Origin: CALBPI01 sp039033995
GTDB lineage: Bacteria > Pseudomonadota > Gammaproteobacteria > Steroidobacterales > Woeseiaceae
DNA: 64,000 nucleotides
Assembly (NCBI GenBank): GCA_039033995.1
Contig: JBCCBP010000006.1
Span: forward strand, 1 to 64,000
Reading direction: 5' to 3'
Shown here: positions 36,639 to 44,654 of the stretch, piece after piece
Layout of the letters: the number at the start of each line of letters is the position of its first letter
Numbering within the stretch: the first letter of the stretch is position 1
Made by a program: the position numbers and the translations under genes
The notes under the pieces: generated by a model
What the model was told of the DNA's origin: nothing
Databases searched by the model: none
The model's input: only the letters and a program-made list of their open reading frames with translations

Positions 36639-38402
36639 TTACTGTACAACGGCAAACGTGCCGCTGTTCGCAACCAGGAACACCGCGAGCTGCGCTCGCC
36701 GCAATCGGTCGTTGTCAATATTGGTGGTTCGGAACGGCATCGCTGTGACGGCCTGTTCGAAATCGTCAAACTCGCTCTGGGTTAATCGACCGCCTGTTAG
36801 AAGATCGTTGACCGCTTGCAACAGCGCCGCCGGGTCATCGGCAATCGCCGTCAAAGCCTCATAGTTCGGTGTGAACGCGTCACTGCCACCGTCTGGCGTA
36901 CGGTTAAAGATGTAGTCGCCCACAAAATTCACGTAGCCGATACTCGAAGCGCCATTCACGATCTGCAATTCCGGCGCGGTCAAGCCTTGCTGGCCTGAGA
37001 CCGTATTCGGTGCAACGTACCCCGGCCGGTAGAAGTTGAATACCGACGGCGGACGAAACGGATGCTGGCCGAGGCTCACGCCTGTATCAGACGTATTGCG
37101 AAGCCGCGTTTCGGCTGGAATATCGATCGGTGCCATTTCCAGCGCGCGCACAACATGCAGGAACTTCAATACAGGTTCCCGCAACTTGCCGTCGACTGTA
37201 TCCTCAAACATCAGCGGGTCGAGCAGTACGGCAGCGATGGTAGCCTGCAGATCACCGCGGGTACCGGAACCAAATTCGCGACCGTTGTCCGCAACGAAGC
37301 GACCGGTCTCGAACGCAGTGGCGACGCGTTCGATATACGCTGGCGGTGGTGCACTCATCGTGAAGCGCTGAATCAACTGGCGTGACACGAATGGCGCCAC
37401 GTTCGGATGCGCAAAAATGCCGTCGATCGCCAGGCCGACGGACGTCGGGCCATCCGTATCCGCCGGGATGCTGACACCAAGAAAGTTCTTCTCTTCCGGC
37501 GAATGGCGGTTATCGAAATACGCCAGCGGTACGGCCCACATCATCCACTCAGGGTTCTGTGTCCGGTCAAAATCGAAACCAGTGAATACACGCGAGAGAT
37601 TGACGATATCATCATTGTCATAGGTCTCAACGGTCTCACCATTCACCAACCGCGGTGAGCCGTCCATGTTCAGTTCTATCAGACCGATGCTGAAAAGCTG
37701 AAGAATCTCGCGCGCATAGTTTTCATCGGGTAGGCGGCCGCGGTCATCCGCACGGCGACTGCCGCGGTAGGTCAGATAGTCGGCCATGCTCGGTGTGTAC
37801 GTCACGTCGGTCAGGATATCTTCGTAGTTACCGAACGCGTTGCGGTAAATCGCGTCCATATAGAAGCCATGTTTGTGGGCATGATTCGCACGTACTGATT
37901 GCCCCGCCACGACGATCTGCGATAACGCGAACAACGCGCGCTGCCGCAGCTGATCGTCCCCTTCAATGGCTGCCTGCCAGAACAGATCGGAATGCACCGG
38001 TCGTGTTGCACGCGCGTTGAACGGTTCATTCGTTCGCTCTGTAATCGCGGGCAGTACACGGTCCGTATACTCAACGGCAGTCTTCGCGAATTCGTCCGCC
38101 AGCCAATCAGCTGCATCTCGACCGATTAATGCATCGATCTCTGCCGTTGTGCCGCCGAAGGTTGCCGTACTGAGGAACCGGTGCGCGATATCCGGCGTTT
38201 CGACCAAAGAATAAGAGACAGCCGGCGGTGGTGGGTTGCTGCCACCTCCGCCTCCGCTACCACCGCCCCCGGTGTTGCCACCACCCGGTGGTGCTGCTGA
38301 GACGGTGCCATCGTCCGTACCACCGCCGCAGGCAGCAAGTACTAACGCCAATACGACGGTAAGGTAACGACCGCCGAATCGTAGGTACGTGGTTCGCTGC
38401 AT
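36639..38402 (-). CDS. DUF1800 lipoprotein
   Basis: 587 residues from the ATG at 38402, with GGGAGGGAG upstream. A lipobox (VLAACGGG) is followed by a Gly/Ser/Pro-rich tether of about 35 residues, whose DNA at 38220-38300 is a simple-sequence tract. The DUF1800 domain follows: HRFLSTATFGGTTAEIDAL, RALFALSQIVVAGQ, NYAREILQLFSIGLIEL and LRDPVLKFLHVV-like regions. Members are exported and co-occur with DUF1501. The first gene of the pair; a CRP-type site lies about 100 bases upstream. Confidence 0.9.
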   Translation of the reverse strand: MQRTTYLRFGGRYLTVVLALVLAACGGGTDDGTVSAAPPGGGNTGGGGSGGGGGSNPPPPAVSYSLVETPDIAHRFLSTATFGGTTAEIDALIGRDAADWLADEFAKTAVEYTDRVLPAITERTNEPFNARATRPVHSDLFWQAAIEGDDQLRQRALFALSQIVVAGQSVRANHAHKHGFYMDAIYRNAFGNYEDILTDVTYTPSMADYLTYRGSRRADDRGRLPDENYAREILQLFSIGLIELNMDGSPRLVNGETVETYDNDDIVNLSRVFTGFDFDRTQNPEWMMWAVPLAYFDNRHSPEEKNFLGVSIPADTDGPTSVGLAIDGIFAHPNVAPFVSRQLIQRFTMSAPPPAYIERVATAFETGRFVADNGREFGSGTRGDLQATIAAVLLDPLMFEDTVDGKLREPVLKFLHVVRALEMAPIDIPAETRLRNTSDTGVSLGQHPFRPPSVFNFYRPGYVAPNTVSGQQGLTAPELQIVNGASSIGYVNFVGDYIFNRTPDGGSDAFTPNYEALTAIADDPAALLQAVNDLLTGGRLTQSEFDDFEQAVTAMPFRTTNIDNDRLRRAQLAVFLVANSGTFAVVQ

Positions 38403-38500
38403 CAGACGACTCCCTCCCAAAAATCCACAGCGGAACATGAACCAATGTCTTACGGACAACAATCAGCGAATTAACATAATACCCAGCCAGCGATATCTAG

Positions 38501-38516
38501 CGTGATCTACGTCACA
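38501..38516. promoter_or_regulatory. CRP-family binding site
   Basis: CGTGATCTACGTCACA matches the CRP/Vfr consensus TGTGA-N6-TCACA at nine of ten conserved positions. It is centred about 106 bases upstream of the DUF1800 start. No CRP gene lies in the window. Confidence 0.5.
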
Positions 38517-38737
38517 CTATTGAGTGCAAAATAGCTCTCATTTGTGAATCGGTCGGTTCGGTGAAAACGACCTTCATTCGTAGTCTGCGCAAGGCTACTT
38601 TTCACCGCATTTCGACATAACCTAGACTGCCTACCGCTTACAGCGATTCGCGATTGTCAGCATCTCGGTGCGGCTGTACGGCGGTTATCGATCCGATGTA
38701 TCCGCACTAGAGAACCGACCTGGGGGGATTGACGCAC

Positions 38738-38764
38738 AAAAAACCCCGCACAAGGCGGGGTTTC
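38738..38764 (-). terminator. Intrinsic terminator of the thiolase operon
   Basis: AAACCCCGC and GCGGGGTTT form a nine-base stem with a short loop. Read on the minus strand it is followed by a T-rich run (the A run at 38738-38743), and it begins about 25 bases after the thiolase stop. Confidence 0.88.
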
Positions 38765-38786
38765 TCAATAGCACTAACTGCTGGGG

Positions 38787-39968
38787 CTAAACGACTTCGA
38801 AGAGCCCTGCCGCGCCCATACCGCCGCCGATACACATCGTACAGACAACATACTTGGCGCCGCGGCGCTTACCTTCGATGAGTGCGTGGCCAACCATACG
38901 TGCGCCCGACATCCCGTAGGGGTGCCCGATCGAGATTGCGCCGCCATTGACGTTCAACAAGTCATTCGGAATACCCAGACGGTCTCGGCAATAAATCACC
39001 TGTACGGCAAAGGCCTCGTTTAGCTCCCATAGTCCGATGTCATCCATCGATAGACCATGCGCCTTCAACAATTTCGGCACCGCGAACACGGGACCGATGC
39101 CCATTTCATCGGGCTCCGTGCCGGCCACTGCGATACCGCGATAAATACCGAGCGGCTCGATATTGCGCTGTTCCGCGAGCGTCGCGTCCATCACGACAGC
39201 GGCCGATGCGCCGTCTGACAATTGACTCGCGTTGCCCGCGGTAATCACGCCGCCTTCAACAACAGTGCGCAAGCCGGACAAGCCCTCAAGGTTCGTCTCA
39301 GGCCGATTGCCTTCATCCTTATCCAGAGTCACGTCGTGAAACGAAATTTCCTTCGTCTCCTTGTCCATAACCCCCATGCTGCTCGGCATAGGTACGATTT
39401 CGTCGTCGAACTTGCCGGCTTCCTGCGCGGCCGCAGTGCGCTGCTGACTCTGCAGACCATACTCATCCTGCGCCTCACGCGAGATGTTGTAGCGGTCTGC
39501 AACAACCTCGGCCGTCTGCAACATGGGCATGTGGATGTTCGGTGACGCTGCGACGACCGCCGGGTCTTTGGCGCGATGCATATTCATGTTCTCGTTTTGC
39601 ACCAGACTGATCGACTCCACACCACCGCCGACCGCGATCGGCATACCATCGGTAATGACTTGCTTGGCGGCGGTTGCAATCGCCATCATGCCCGATGAGC
39701 ACTGCCGGTCGATGCTCATGCCGCTAACGGTGTAGGGCAATCCAGCGGCTAACAAGGCTTGTCGTGCCACGTTGGCGCCGGTACTACCCTGCTGCAAGGC
39801 ACAACCGAGGATCACATCCTCGACCTCGTCAGCAGCAACCCCGGCGCGCTCGACAGCATGCTTGATCGCATGTGCGGCGAGTGACTGGCCTTGTGTATTG
39901 TTGAACGCGCCTCGGTAGGCACGGCCAATCGGCGTACGTGCTGTCGATACAATGACTGCTTCTTTCAT
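38787..39968 (-). CDS. Acetyl-CoA acyltransferase (thiolase)
   Basis: 393 residues from the ATG at 39968, which has GAGGAC ahead of it. The catalytic set is complete: Cys in MSIDRQCSSGMMAIA, NEAFAVQ, His in ISIGHPYGMSGARMVGH, and the second Cys in CTMCIGGGMGAAGLF. It cleaves 3-oxoacyl-CoA with CoA, or condenses two acyl-CoAs in reverse. Last gene of an operon with a MaoC hydratase and an SDR dehydrogenase, so degradation is the likely direction. The spacing to the SDR gene is 11 bases. Confidence 0.93.
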   Translation of the reverse strand: MKEAVIVSTARTPIGRAYRGAFNNTQGQSLAAHAIKHAVERAGVAADEVEDVILGCALQQGSTGANVARQALLAAGLPYTVSGMSIDRQCSSGMMAIATAAKQVITDGMPIAVGGGVESISLVQNENMNMHRAKDPAVVAASPNIHMPMLQTAEVVADRYNISREAQDEYGLQSQQRTAAAQEAGKFDDEIVPMPSSMGVMDKETKEISFHDVTLDKDEGNRPETNLEGLSGLRTVVEGGVITAGNASQLSDGASAAVVMDATLAEQRNIEPLGIYRGIAVAGTEPDEMGIGPVFAVPKLLKAHGLSMDDIGLWELNEAFAVQVIYCRDRLGIPNDLLNVNGGAISIGHPYGMSGARMVGHALIEGKRRGAKYVVCTMCIGGGMGAAGLFEVV

Positions 39969-39979
39969 AGTGTCCTCGC

Positions 39980-40903
39980 TTAGCGATCGAGTTTGATGCC
40001 GTGTTTCTTGGCCAATGCTGTCAGGAATTTGCGGCTTTGATCGCCGCCCTGTTGCAGCTCCTGCGCGGTCGACAAGTCCGATGCCTCGGCCCATGCGGCG
40101 GCCACATTTTCGGCCGTGGCAAGCTCACCGTCGAGCAACACACCTTCGGTTTCAACGATCGCCGCACGCGCGAACCCACCGGCACCTGCCGCGATGATCT
40201 GACGACTGCCAGCATCCTTACTGCACATGAAGATCACAGCGGGCGTGACCAGCTCCGGCTGCAATGCGGCCAACACTTCCGGCGGCATCAGATCCTCGGT
40301 CATCCGCGTCGCCGCGACCGGCGCCAACGTATTGACGTGGATGTTGTACTTCATACCCTCTAGATGCAGCGTGTTCATCAAGCCAACCACGCCCATCTTC
40401 GCCGCACCATAATTGGACTGACCGAAGTTGCCGTACAAGCCCGATGACGATGACGTCATCATGATGCGACCGTACTGCTGCTCGCGCATGATGCTCCACA
40501 CCGCTTTCGAACAATTGGCGCTACCTATCAGGTGGACATCGACGACCATGCCGAAGTCGCTCATTTCCATCTTGGCAAATGTCTTATCACGCAGGATACC
40601 GGCGTTGTTGACCAGCACATCCACACGACCCCAAGCGTCCATCGCCTGCGCGACCATTGCCTCGACTTCGTCCATTTTGGTGACGTTCGCGCCGTTCGCC
40701 AGCGCTTCACCACCGGCGGCCGTGATTTCGTCGACTACTGCCTGCGCAGCACTGACCGAGCCGCCCGTACCATCGCGCGCACCCCCGAGATCATTCACTA
40801 CGACTTTTGCACCGCGCCGTGCGAAATCGAGCGCGTGCGAGCGACCGAGGCCATTGCCGGCACCGGTGACGATGACAACCTGATCATCAAAACGAATGGA
40901 CAT
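39980..40903 (-). CDS. SDR dehydrogenase, MFE-2-like (3-hydroxyacyl-CoA type)
   Basis: 307 residues. VVIVTGAGNGLGRSHALDFARRGAKVVVNDLGG is the Rossmann start with the NDLGG motif that marks the peroxisomal multifunctional enzyme type 2 dehydrogenase group. NNAGILRDKTF, a catalytic Ser (MMTSSSSGLYGN) and YGAAK (Tyr/Lys) follow. Oxidises (3R)-hydroxyacyl-CoA to 3-oxoacyl-CoA with NAD+. About 50 C-terminal residues form a helical extension. It lies between the MaoC hydratase and the thiolase, which fits the step order of that pathway. Confidence 0.92.
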   Translation of the reverse strand: MSIRFDDQVVIVTGAGNGLGRSHALDFARRGAKVVVNDLGGARDGTGGSVSAAQAVVDEITAAGGEALANGANVTKMDEVEAMVAQAMDAWGRVDVLVNNAGILRDKTFAKMEMSDFGMVVDVHLIGSANCSKAVWSIMREQQYGRIMMTSSSSGLYGNFGQSNYGAAKMGVVGLMNTLHLEGMKYNIHVNTLAPVAATRMTEDLMPPEVLAALQPELVTPAVIFMCSKDAGSRQIIAAGAGGFARAAIVETEGVLLDGELATAENVAAAWAEASDLSTAQELQQGGDQSRKFLTALAKKHGIKLDR

Positions 40904-40914
40904 GATGTATTTCC

Positions 40915-41376
40915 TTACTGAACGATAAACAGCGAGAGAGTCTCTGCGATGAGCGCCGGCTTCGCCTGATCTTTGATTTCGACGGTGACAATACTCTTGA
41001 ACAAGTACTGCCCGGGATTTTTTTCGGTGATGCTGTCGAGCACCATATGCGCACGCACGCTGCTGCCGACGGGTACCGGTTGCAAGAAGCGCAGTTTGTC
41101 AGAGCCATAGTTGATGGCCATGACCATGCCCTCGGGGACGATGCCACACTGAGCGCTCAGGTACGGTAGCAATGACAGTGTCAGATAACCGTGTGCGATC
41201 GTAGTACCAAACGGGGTTGCTTTGGCCTTTTCTTCATCAAGGTGGATGAACTGGTGATCGAGGGTGGCGTCAGCAAATGCGTTGACTCGATCCTGATCGA
41301 TTTGGAACCACTCGGATGGTTCGCGCTCTTTGCCTACGTAGTTTTGTAACTCGGCGACGGGTACGACTGTCGACAT
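40915..41376 (-). CDS. MaoC-family (R)-specific enoyl-CoA hydratase
   Basis: 153 residues. The hot-dog hydratase signature is ADATLDHQFIHLDEEKAKATPFGTTIAHGYLTLSL, with the catalytic Asp and His of MaoC/NodN proteins. It would hydrate trans-2-enoyl-CoA to (R)-3-hydroxyacyl-CoA, the substrate of the next enzyme. First gene of the three-gene operon, with a GGGGGC ribosome binding site. The three enzymes together make the last three steps of an R-type beta-oxidation spiral, without an acyl-CoA dehydrogenase here. Confidence 0.92.
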   Translation of the reverse strand: MSTVVPVAELQNYVGKEREPSEWFQIDQDRVNAFADATLDHQFIHLDEEKAKATPFGTTIAHGYLTLSLLPYLSAQCGIVPEGMVMAINYGSDKLRFLQPVPVGSSVRAHMVLDSITEKNPGQYLFKSIVTVEIKDQAKPALIAETLSLFIVQ

Positions 41377-41513
41377 GATGCCCCCATGGTGCTGATTGAA
41401 TAGCCGGAGAGTATAGCAAATTGAGAGCCGATACTGTCGCCGCCATACGTACGAACGGAGCGGTCGATCAACGAGGGTAAGAGCTCACAAGTATCTATGC
41501 GATTCCGACAGTA

Positions 41514-42404
41514 TTACCCGAGGCAGCTTAACACCGCATCGTTCGCAGCTACGATCTCCTCATTCGTTAGGAATCTGTGAAAGGGGGGCGGCGGTTTGTG
41601 GCCTTCATACCAAAACTTGCAAAACTCATTTACTAATTTCCAAGACTCTTGCTGACCAAAAACTGCTTCACATGGAACATTGAGAATTCGCTCGGAGATT
41701 GGCCAAAGTCTGGCTTGATACTTTGCATTGGCACTAGATGGGTTCCACCAGCGAGCGCTATGCCAATTGGGCGTACCACAAACCAGCGCGAGTAAAGAAC
41801 CCAAGCAAATTAAAGTGCCGGATACGACAATTTCTTTTGGGCTAGCGACACTGTTTGGCACCATCGGCGGTACAGGCATGGGAAAATTGAAACTCACCAA
41901 AGGACGCTGGACAGCCTCAGAAGTTCTGCCAATCCAAATTGTCCAGCCTAGAGGCGGGTGATCTCCAACGACAATGGAACGTAACGCGGTAGGGTCCCAG
42001 GTATAAGTCTGTTTGCTACATACCCGTTTAAGGTGATTGCCCTTCTTTAGGCCTTGATGCTGGACGGAGATTGCAGTCATTGCTAACCAACGAGATACTG
42101 CTAATTGTTGGGCTGTAGTCAACGATTGGCATTCGCCACCAACTAGATCAATGACTACGTCGCGCACTTCGTTTTGCAGGGTAGACATCCATCCACTATT
42201 GCATTTTCGGCATACATTCCTAATTGTTTGTTGGTATGCGTTACCGGACTCAATCTTTTCGACGCCGTCTTTGCCATTTGTGAATGCAACAACACTTGTG
42301 GTGTCAGACACCGGTGGAAGGTACGAATGCAGCCACCTTGGAATCATATGCTCCCTAGAGAGTTTGGCGACTGCACCGCAGTAAGTACATGCTCTCTTAC
42401 CCAT
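41514..42404 (-). CDS. HNH-like zinc-binding protein, probably acquired
   Basis: 296 residues. The N-terminus has CTYCG (Cys6, Cys9), REHMIPRWL (Glu18-His19) and NVCRKCNSGW (Cys65, Cys68, Asn69): a C-x2-C, E-H, C-x2-C-N arrangement like HNH endonucleases of the zinc-ribbon type. The remainder is hydrophobic and tryptophan-rich, with no known motif, and the protein is longer than a simple HNH domain. Its DNA is notably AT-richer than neighbours (one sampled 60-base line is 45% G+C against 63% in the flanking ThDP gene), suggesting lateral acquisition. There is no adjacent methyltransferase or toxin partner. Nuclease function is possible, not shown. Confidence 0.65.
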   Translation of the reverse strand: MGKRACTYCGAVAKLSREHMIPRWLHSYLPPVSDTTSVVAFTNGKDGVEKIESGNAYQQTIRNVCRKCNSGWMSTLQNEVRDVVIDLVGGECQSLTTAQQLAVSRWLAMTAISVQHQGLKKGNHLKRVCSKQTYTWDPTALRSIVVGDHPPLGWTIWIGRTSEAVQRPLVSFNFPMPVPPMVPNSVASPKEIVVSGTLICLGSLLALVCGTPNWHSARWWNPSSANAKYQARLWPISERILNVPCEAVFGQQESWKLVNEFCKFWYEGHKPPPPFHRFLTNEEIVAANDAVLSCLG

Positions 42405-42533
42405 AGGATCTCGGCCTACCCCTGCGTGATCGATCTAAACTATCAAAAGCCATTATTCAGTTAGCAAGACGCCACCATTTACACAGCGGAAGCTTGCGCT
42501 AGTGGCAAATTTTATTATTCTCGCTGTTGTTCG

Positions 42534-44522
42534 CTACACCAACTCAGCGTCCGTCATGACCTCAACGATCGATGGGCCATCATGCGCAATGGCCTTGGCG
42601 AGCGCTGCATCCAGCTGATCCCGCGTTTTGACCCGCTCCCCATGCCCGCCACAGGCACGCGCGAAGGCAGCAAAACTCGGGTTGACCAAACTCGTTTGCC
42701 AGACAGCGAACTCGGCCGCCTTCTGCTCTTTCGTAATCTTGCCCAATTCTGAGTTATTCATCAGCACATGCGTAATGTTCATGCCGTATTTGACAGCCGT
42801 GGTGAACTCCATCGCGTACTGACCAAAACCACCATCGCCGGACACCGAGATCACTTTGCGACCGTGAAATGGTCCGGACTCCTGGGTGGCTGCCCAGGCA
42901 CCGAGTGCCGCCGGAAACGAGAAGCCGATCGAACCGAGATAGCCGGACATCAACACGCGCTGATCGCCACTCGCCTCAAAATAGCGACCAAACGAATACG
43001 TGTTGTTACCAACATCCACCGGCAGGATGGCGTCGTCGGGCGCGTGGCGCGTCAGCGCTTCGAATAGCGCGGCCGCCGAGATGCCGCGGCCGTTGTCCTC
43101 AGCCACACGACGGGCCTTTTCTTCGCGCCACAGTTGCCATCGCTCGGCCACTTCCGCCTTCACATCAATCGCTGATCCACCCTGTTCCTCGAGCGCGTCA
43201 CGCAACAACTTCGCCGTTACCGCAACATCACCGAGCACCGGTGCGCTAACGGGATGACGTTTGGCGAGTTTCATTGGGTCGGTATCCACTTGCACTGTCG
43301 TCGCCGTCGGATACAGTCCGGTGTGATCAGAGAAGCTTGCGCCAAACACCAGCATCAAGTCCGACTCGTTCATGAACCAGCTCGCGATCGGCGTACCGGA
43401 ACGACCCATCACGCCCGCGGCCAACGGATGCGCGTCGGCGATCTGGCCTTTGGCTTTGAAAGTAGTCGCGACTGGCGCATTGAGCGCCTCCGCCAATGCT
43501 ATGACGTCGTCCATACCGGCCTGCGCACCGTAGCCGACAACAATCAGCGGACGCTTGGCGGCACGGATCAGCTGCATCGCGGCTTGCACGGCATCAGGCG
43601 CAGGCGCCACGGCCATATTCGCCATGCGGCCTTCCGGAGACTGCGCGGGCGCGTCGGGCGCAGGAGTGGGTTGCACGTTGTCGGGAAACACCAAATGGCC
43701 GACGCCGCGTTTCAAGATCGCGGTCTTGATCGCCTGCGTCATCAGCAGCGCATGATCCGATGTCAGATGCACCGTCTCGGAGAACTCGGCAACGGCCTCG
43801 AATGCCGCCTCGAGATCGATGTCCTGAAACGCGTGCACGCCCACCACCTGATCCTGCACCTGGCCGGTCAAGGCGAGAGCCGGCGCACCATCAACTTTCG
43901 CATCCCATAAGCCGGTCAACAGATTCGTAGCGCCAGGGCCAGCGATGGTTAACGCGGCCGCGGGTCTGCCGGTGAGTTTGCCATAGCCGGAACAAGCGAA
44001 CGCAGCAGCCCCTTCGTGTCGAATACCGTAGTAGCGGAGTTCGCCTTTGGACTCCTGCACGCGCAGCGCGTCGGCAAGACCGAGATTGGAGTGCCCGACC
44101 ATGCCGAACACGGTGCGCACATCCCAGTTGATCATGGTCTCTGCCATCACATCGGCGACCGAGCGCTCGCGCGATGGCAACGCTGGCAGGCCGACGAAAA
44201 TTTCATCGCTGCGAACGTCGACCTCAAACATCTGCTGGCCCGTATCTTCATGACCGCCGGGCGGTTTGCCGGTCAGCGGGTCAAAGTCCCAACCGTGCCA
44301 CGGGCAGCGCAGCCAGCATTTGTCTTCAATGCCTTTTTCGATCGCCCCTTCGCCAAGCGGACCGCCCTGGTGCGGGCACTTGTTGTCCATCGCTGCCCAT
44401 TGGCCATTGAAGTGAACGAGCGCAATGGATTGGGTGCCCGCGGTAACGGATTTCACGCGTCCTTCGTCGATCTCGTCAACCGTTGCTACGCGATACCAGT
44501 CGAGTTGTGCATTGTCGCTCAT
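42534..44522 (-). CDS. Rieske-ThDP enzyme fusion (acetolactate synthase/pyruvate oxidase-like)
   Basis: 662 residues from the ATG at 44522. Residues 8-110 are a Rieske ferredoxin domain with both cluster motifs: Cys49-x-His51 (CPHQGG) and Cys73-x2-His76 (CPWHGW). After about residue 120 it is a complete three-domain thiamine diphosphate enzyme: YYGIRHEGAAAFACSGYGK with the catalytic Glu, a middle domain (APDAVQAAMQLIRAAKRPLIVVGYGAQ), and SGDGGFGQYAMEF followed by VLMNNSELGK, the GDG...NN cofactor motif. A Rieske cluster fused to a ThDP enzyme is uncommon; electrons from 2-oxoacid decarboxylation could leave through the cluster. Substrate unknown. Divergent from the Rieske-flavoprotein operon across a 132-base spacer holding a 35-base inverted repeat. 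Confidence 0.88.
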   Translation of the reverse strand: MSDNAQLDWYRVATVDEIDEGRVKSVTAGTQSIALVHFNGQWAAMDNKCPHQGGPLGEGAIEKGIEDKCWLRCPWHGWDFDPLTGKPPGGHEDTGQQMFEVDVRSDEIFVGLPALPSRERSVADVMAETMINWDVRTVFGMVGHSNLGLADALRVQESKGELRYYGIRHEGAAAFACSGYGKLTGRPAAALTIAGPGATNLLTGLWDAKVDGAPALALTGQVQDQVVGVHAFQDIDLEAAFEAVAEFSETVHLTSDHALLMTQAIKTAILKRGVGHLVFPDNVQPTPAPDAPAQSPEGRMANMAVAPAPDAVQAAMQLIRAAKRPLIVVGYGAQAGMDDVIALAEALNAPVATTFKAKGQIADAHPLAAGVMGRSGTPIASWFMNESDLMLVFGASFSDHTGLYPTATTVQVDTDPMKLAKRHPVSAPVLGDVAVTAKLLRDALEEQGGSAIDVKAEVAERWQLWREEKARRVAEDNGRGISAAALFEALTRHAPDDAILPVDVGNNTYSFGRYFEASGDQRVLMSGYLGSIGFSFPAALGAWAATQESGPFHGRKVISVSGDGGFGQYAMEFTTAVKYGMNITHVLMNNSELGKITKEQKAAEFAVWQTSLVNPSFAAFARACGGHGERVKTRDQLDAALAKAIAHDGPSIVEVMTDAELV

Positions 44523-44552
44523 GATGTAATACGCTCCGTCAGGCATTGGTTG

Positions 44553-44587
44553 GAAATATTTGACCGTGAGGCGCGGTCCGATATTTC
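44553..44587. promoter_or_regulatory. 35-base inverted repeat in the divergent Rieske promoter region
   Basis: Arms are GAAATATTTGACCG (44553-44566) and CGGTCCGATATTTC (44574-44587), 12 of 14 positions paired, around a 7-base centre. It lies 31 bases from the ThDP-fusion start and 68 from the other start, so one regulator bound here could control both directions. Confidence 0.6.
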
Positions 44588-44654
44588 ACGACGAGGTTAT
44601 CCCGCGTAACCCGCCAACCAACCGTAACAGATTCGTGAGGGGGAACACGAGACG

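Larger units (their letters stand above)
38403..38786. other. Intergenic region, 384 bases
   Basis: It holds the leader of the DUF1800 gene (minus strand), a CRP-like palindrome at 38501-38516, and the intrinsic terminator of the thiolase operon at 38738-38764. I see no reading frame worth calling in the remainder. Confidence 0.6.

Noticed and set aside
38220..38300. Simple-sequence repeat as a mobile or regulatory element
   Set aside because: It is the coding DNA for the Gly/Ser/Pro tether after the DUF1800 lipobox.
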